From contig BFEA01000532.1 in assembly GCA_003427395.1 (NCBI GenBank), positions 90,459 to 135,830 of the forward strand: 45,372 nt of DNA. Direction: 5' to 3'. Origin of the DNA: Chara braunii. Its lineage: Eukaryota; Streptophyta; Charophyceae; Charales; Characeae. The notes beneath the pieces are model-generated. The model did no database searches. It saw only the letters and a list, made by a program, of their open reading frames with translations, and was not told the DNA's origin. Positions 43,918 through 45,372 of this stretch are shown one piece after another; position 1 is the stretch's first letter; each line of letters begins with the position of its first letter. The translations under genes and the position numbers were made by a program.

Positions 43918-43946
<29 letters not shown>
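43918..43946. repeat. (AC)n microsatellite
   Basis: About 28 bp of AC repeat. Confidence 0.95.
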
Positions 43947-43950
<4 letters not shown>

Positions 43951-44269
43951 GTTGCATAGTGTATAGAGTGGGTTTTATAGCAGTTACATACTAGTTTCTT
44001 AAACTTACATCCATTATAGTCAGGGTTTGGGACCAATAGTCTGCTATGATTGAAGTTGGTATGAGTGAAGTGAACCCCTTTTCTCAAGGGTATTACCAAC
44101 TCGGGATATGGCATAGTCATGCCTTTTGTTGTGGAGTTGTGTATAGCAAACATGACAACCCATACACTACGTCGCTAAATATGCTTTCAGTGTTATGAGG
44201 CTGAAGTGTATTTTACGGTTGTTACCTATTTTTGTTTAGTTTGGAAAAGTTTGCTTATGATAGGGCGAC

Positions 44270-44819
44270 ATTTGCAATTTGTTCACAATCTATAAGGAAT
44301 ACGTTTTTTTCGTCATCATACACGTTCCAAGCCACACATATGTGGCGCCACGGTCAGTCAATTTGTTTGTATTTTCTCATCGTCGGAGAAAATACCACTA
44401 CGGCTGGTCATGGTGCTCAACACAACACTGCAAGGAAACATGAGTTTGTCATGAACGCAACTAACATGTTAGAAATAAAATTAAAAACAGAGAGCTCATT
44501 AATACAAATTTGTAGTTCTCCCAGAGAGTAGTGGAGGGAGGCAAAGCGAGGGACAGGAAGCGACGAGGAGAACGAAATGCAAGACATGCCAAGTTTTTTC
44601 AACCATGACTTGCTGAACAAGCACCTCCACAAAATGGAGCCAAAGAGGGGAAAGGACGAAAAAGATGTCCGCTTTGTCTTCTATGACGGGTGATGCTTTG
44701 CGATTGGAGGTTCGTTCTCCTTTTTGTCCCCCTTCTCATCCTCCTCCTCCTCCTCCTCGGTCTTTGCAGGTTGGCAATGATGCAGGACAGCGGCGGAGAG
44801 GCGGCAGAGATCCGCATCC
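44270..44819. other. Unassigned sequence
   Basis: No recognisable gene. Short frames on both strands lack domains. A CTCCTC run lies near 44738-44760. Confidence 0.45.
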
Positions 44820-44882
44820 GGCGAAATAACCCAACCGTCCGACGAAATACCCGAACTGTCGGACGAAATACCCCAACTGTTA
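44820..44882. repeat. 21-bp tandem repeat x3
   Basis: Three units of the type GACGAAATACCCNAACTGTC, diverging at the first. Confidence 0.88.
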
Positions 44883-45130
44883 GGGGTATTTCAACAAATT
44901 TTCTCTTTCGTAAAAGGAGATAAGGAAAAAACTGCGTTAGAAAACTGAGCTACGTGTAGGCACATTGGCTTTAGGACGCGCATTCGTTTCTCGGGGCAGC
45001 GCCGTCGGAATTTTTCGCGCTGGTCGGCGCTGGCCGGAAAGCAATAGGCAGGCGGAGCAGAGTCGAGCTGCGTGCAAACGGGTGCGCGGAAGTGCAGCCT
45101 GCCTCACGCTCTGCCTTTGGGTGTCTGCAG

Positions 45131-45355
45131 TGTTCTGACGATGTGAAGAGTTCCATCCACACGCGGCCCAAAAAGGAAATAGGTGAGTCGTCGCGACGTG
45201 GCGAAGTGCACTCTCCCTCCCTCCCTCCGACCTCCCTCTCTCTCTCTCTCCTTCCCTCCCTCACTCCCTCGGTGTTGTGCATGAGGAGGTGGAGAGTTCC
45301 GTTCACACTGGGCCAGAAACAAAATAGGTCGTTTAGCCAGGCGTGGGCGAAGTGC
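45131..45355. repeat. Tandem duplication, about 140 bp apart, at the window end
   Basis: GAGAGTTCC/GAAGAGTTCC, CACACNNGGCC, AAATAGGT and GGCGAAGTGC occur in order twice (about 45131-45212 and 45274-45355). A CT-rich tract (45213-45270) separates them. It runs into the window edge. Confidence 0.65.
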
Positions 45356-45372
45356 CCCCCCCCTTCCTCCCC

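Overview
The window looks like nuclear DNA from a large, repeat-rich eukaryotic genome. There are no operons or ribosome-binding sites, and no intact long gene. It is full of microsatellites, poly(T) tracts, tRNA-derived SINE heads, MITEs and decayed retroelements. The style of the zinc-knuckle, coiled-coil and GIY-YIG/RT proteins resembles families I associate with charophyte algae, especially Chara. That assignment is inference from memory and was not checked.

Layout. 1-1330: microsatellites and a GC- and pyrimidine-rich block ending in a TATA-like site. 1885-3100: tandem repeats and tRNA-derived SINE copies. 3825-9880: a nearly complete but mutated Penelope-like element (PLE) on the minus strand. 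It has direct terminal repeats, each with a type I hammerhead ribozyme motif. Its broken polyprotein runs CCHC zinc knuckle, coiled coil, SAP-like/acidic region, GIY-YIG nuclease, CxC linker, reverse transcriptase. The nuclease lies N-terminal to the RT, the permuted order known from the Naiad/Chlamys PLE group. 9881-18700: AT-rich repeats with no gene seen, including a foldback MITE (14.78-15.29 kb) and a tRNA-like structure (17.73 kb). 18.4-22.35 kb: microsatellites, a minisatellite and a hAT-type MITE with a perfect 8-bp target-site duplication.

22.84-24.77 kb holds a dense array of short hairpins built on one theme. Their sequences vary while pairing is largely kept, and I cannot assign them to a known element class. 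26.2-31.25 kb contains an unrecognised acidic/proline-rich ORF, a probable LTR-retrotransposon primer-binding site and a decayed gag with two zinc-knuckle relics. 33-42 kb is AT-rich and carries further hAT-like MITE relatives, an inverted second copy of the foldback MITE and diverged segmental repeats. 42-45.37 kb has weak coding-like fragments and tandem repeats, ending in a GC-rich block.

No host gene can be called with confidence. The only genes that work together are those of the PLE: hammerheads would process its RNA, GIY-YIG would nick the target and the RT would copy the template. This copy is dead, with many stops and at least two frameshifts.
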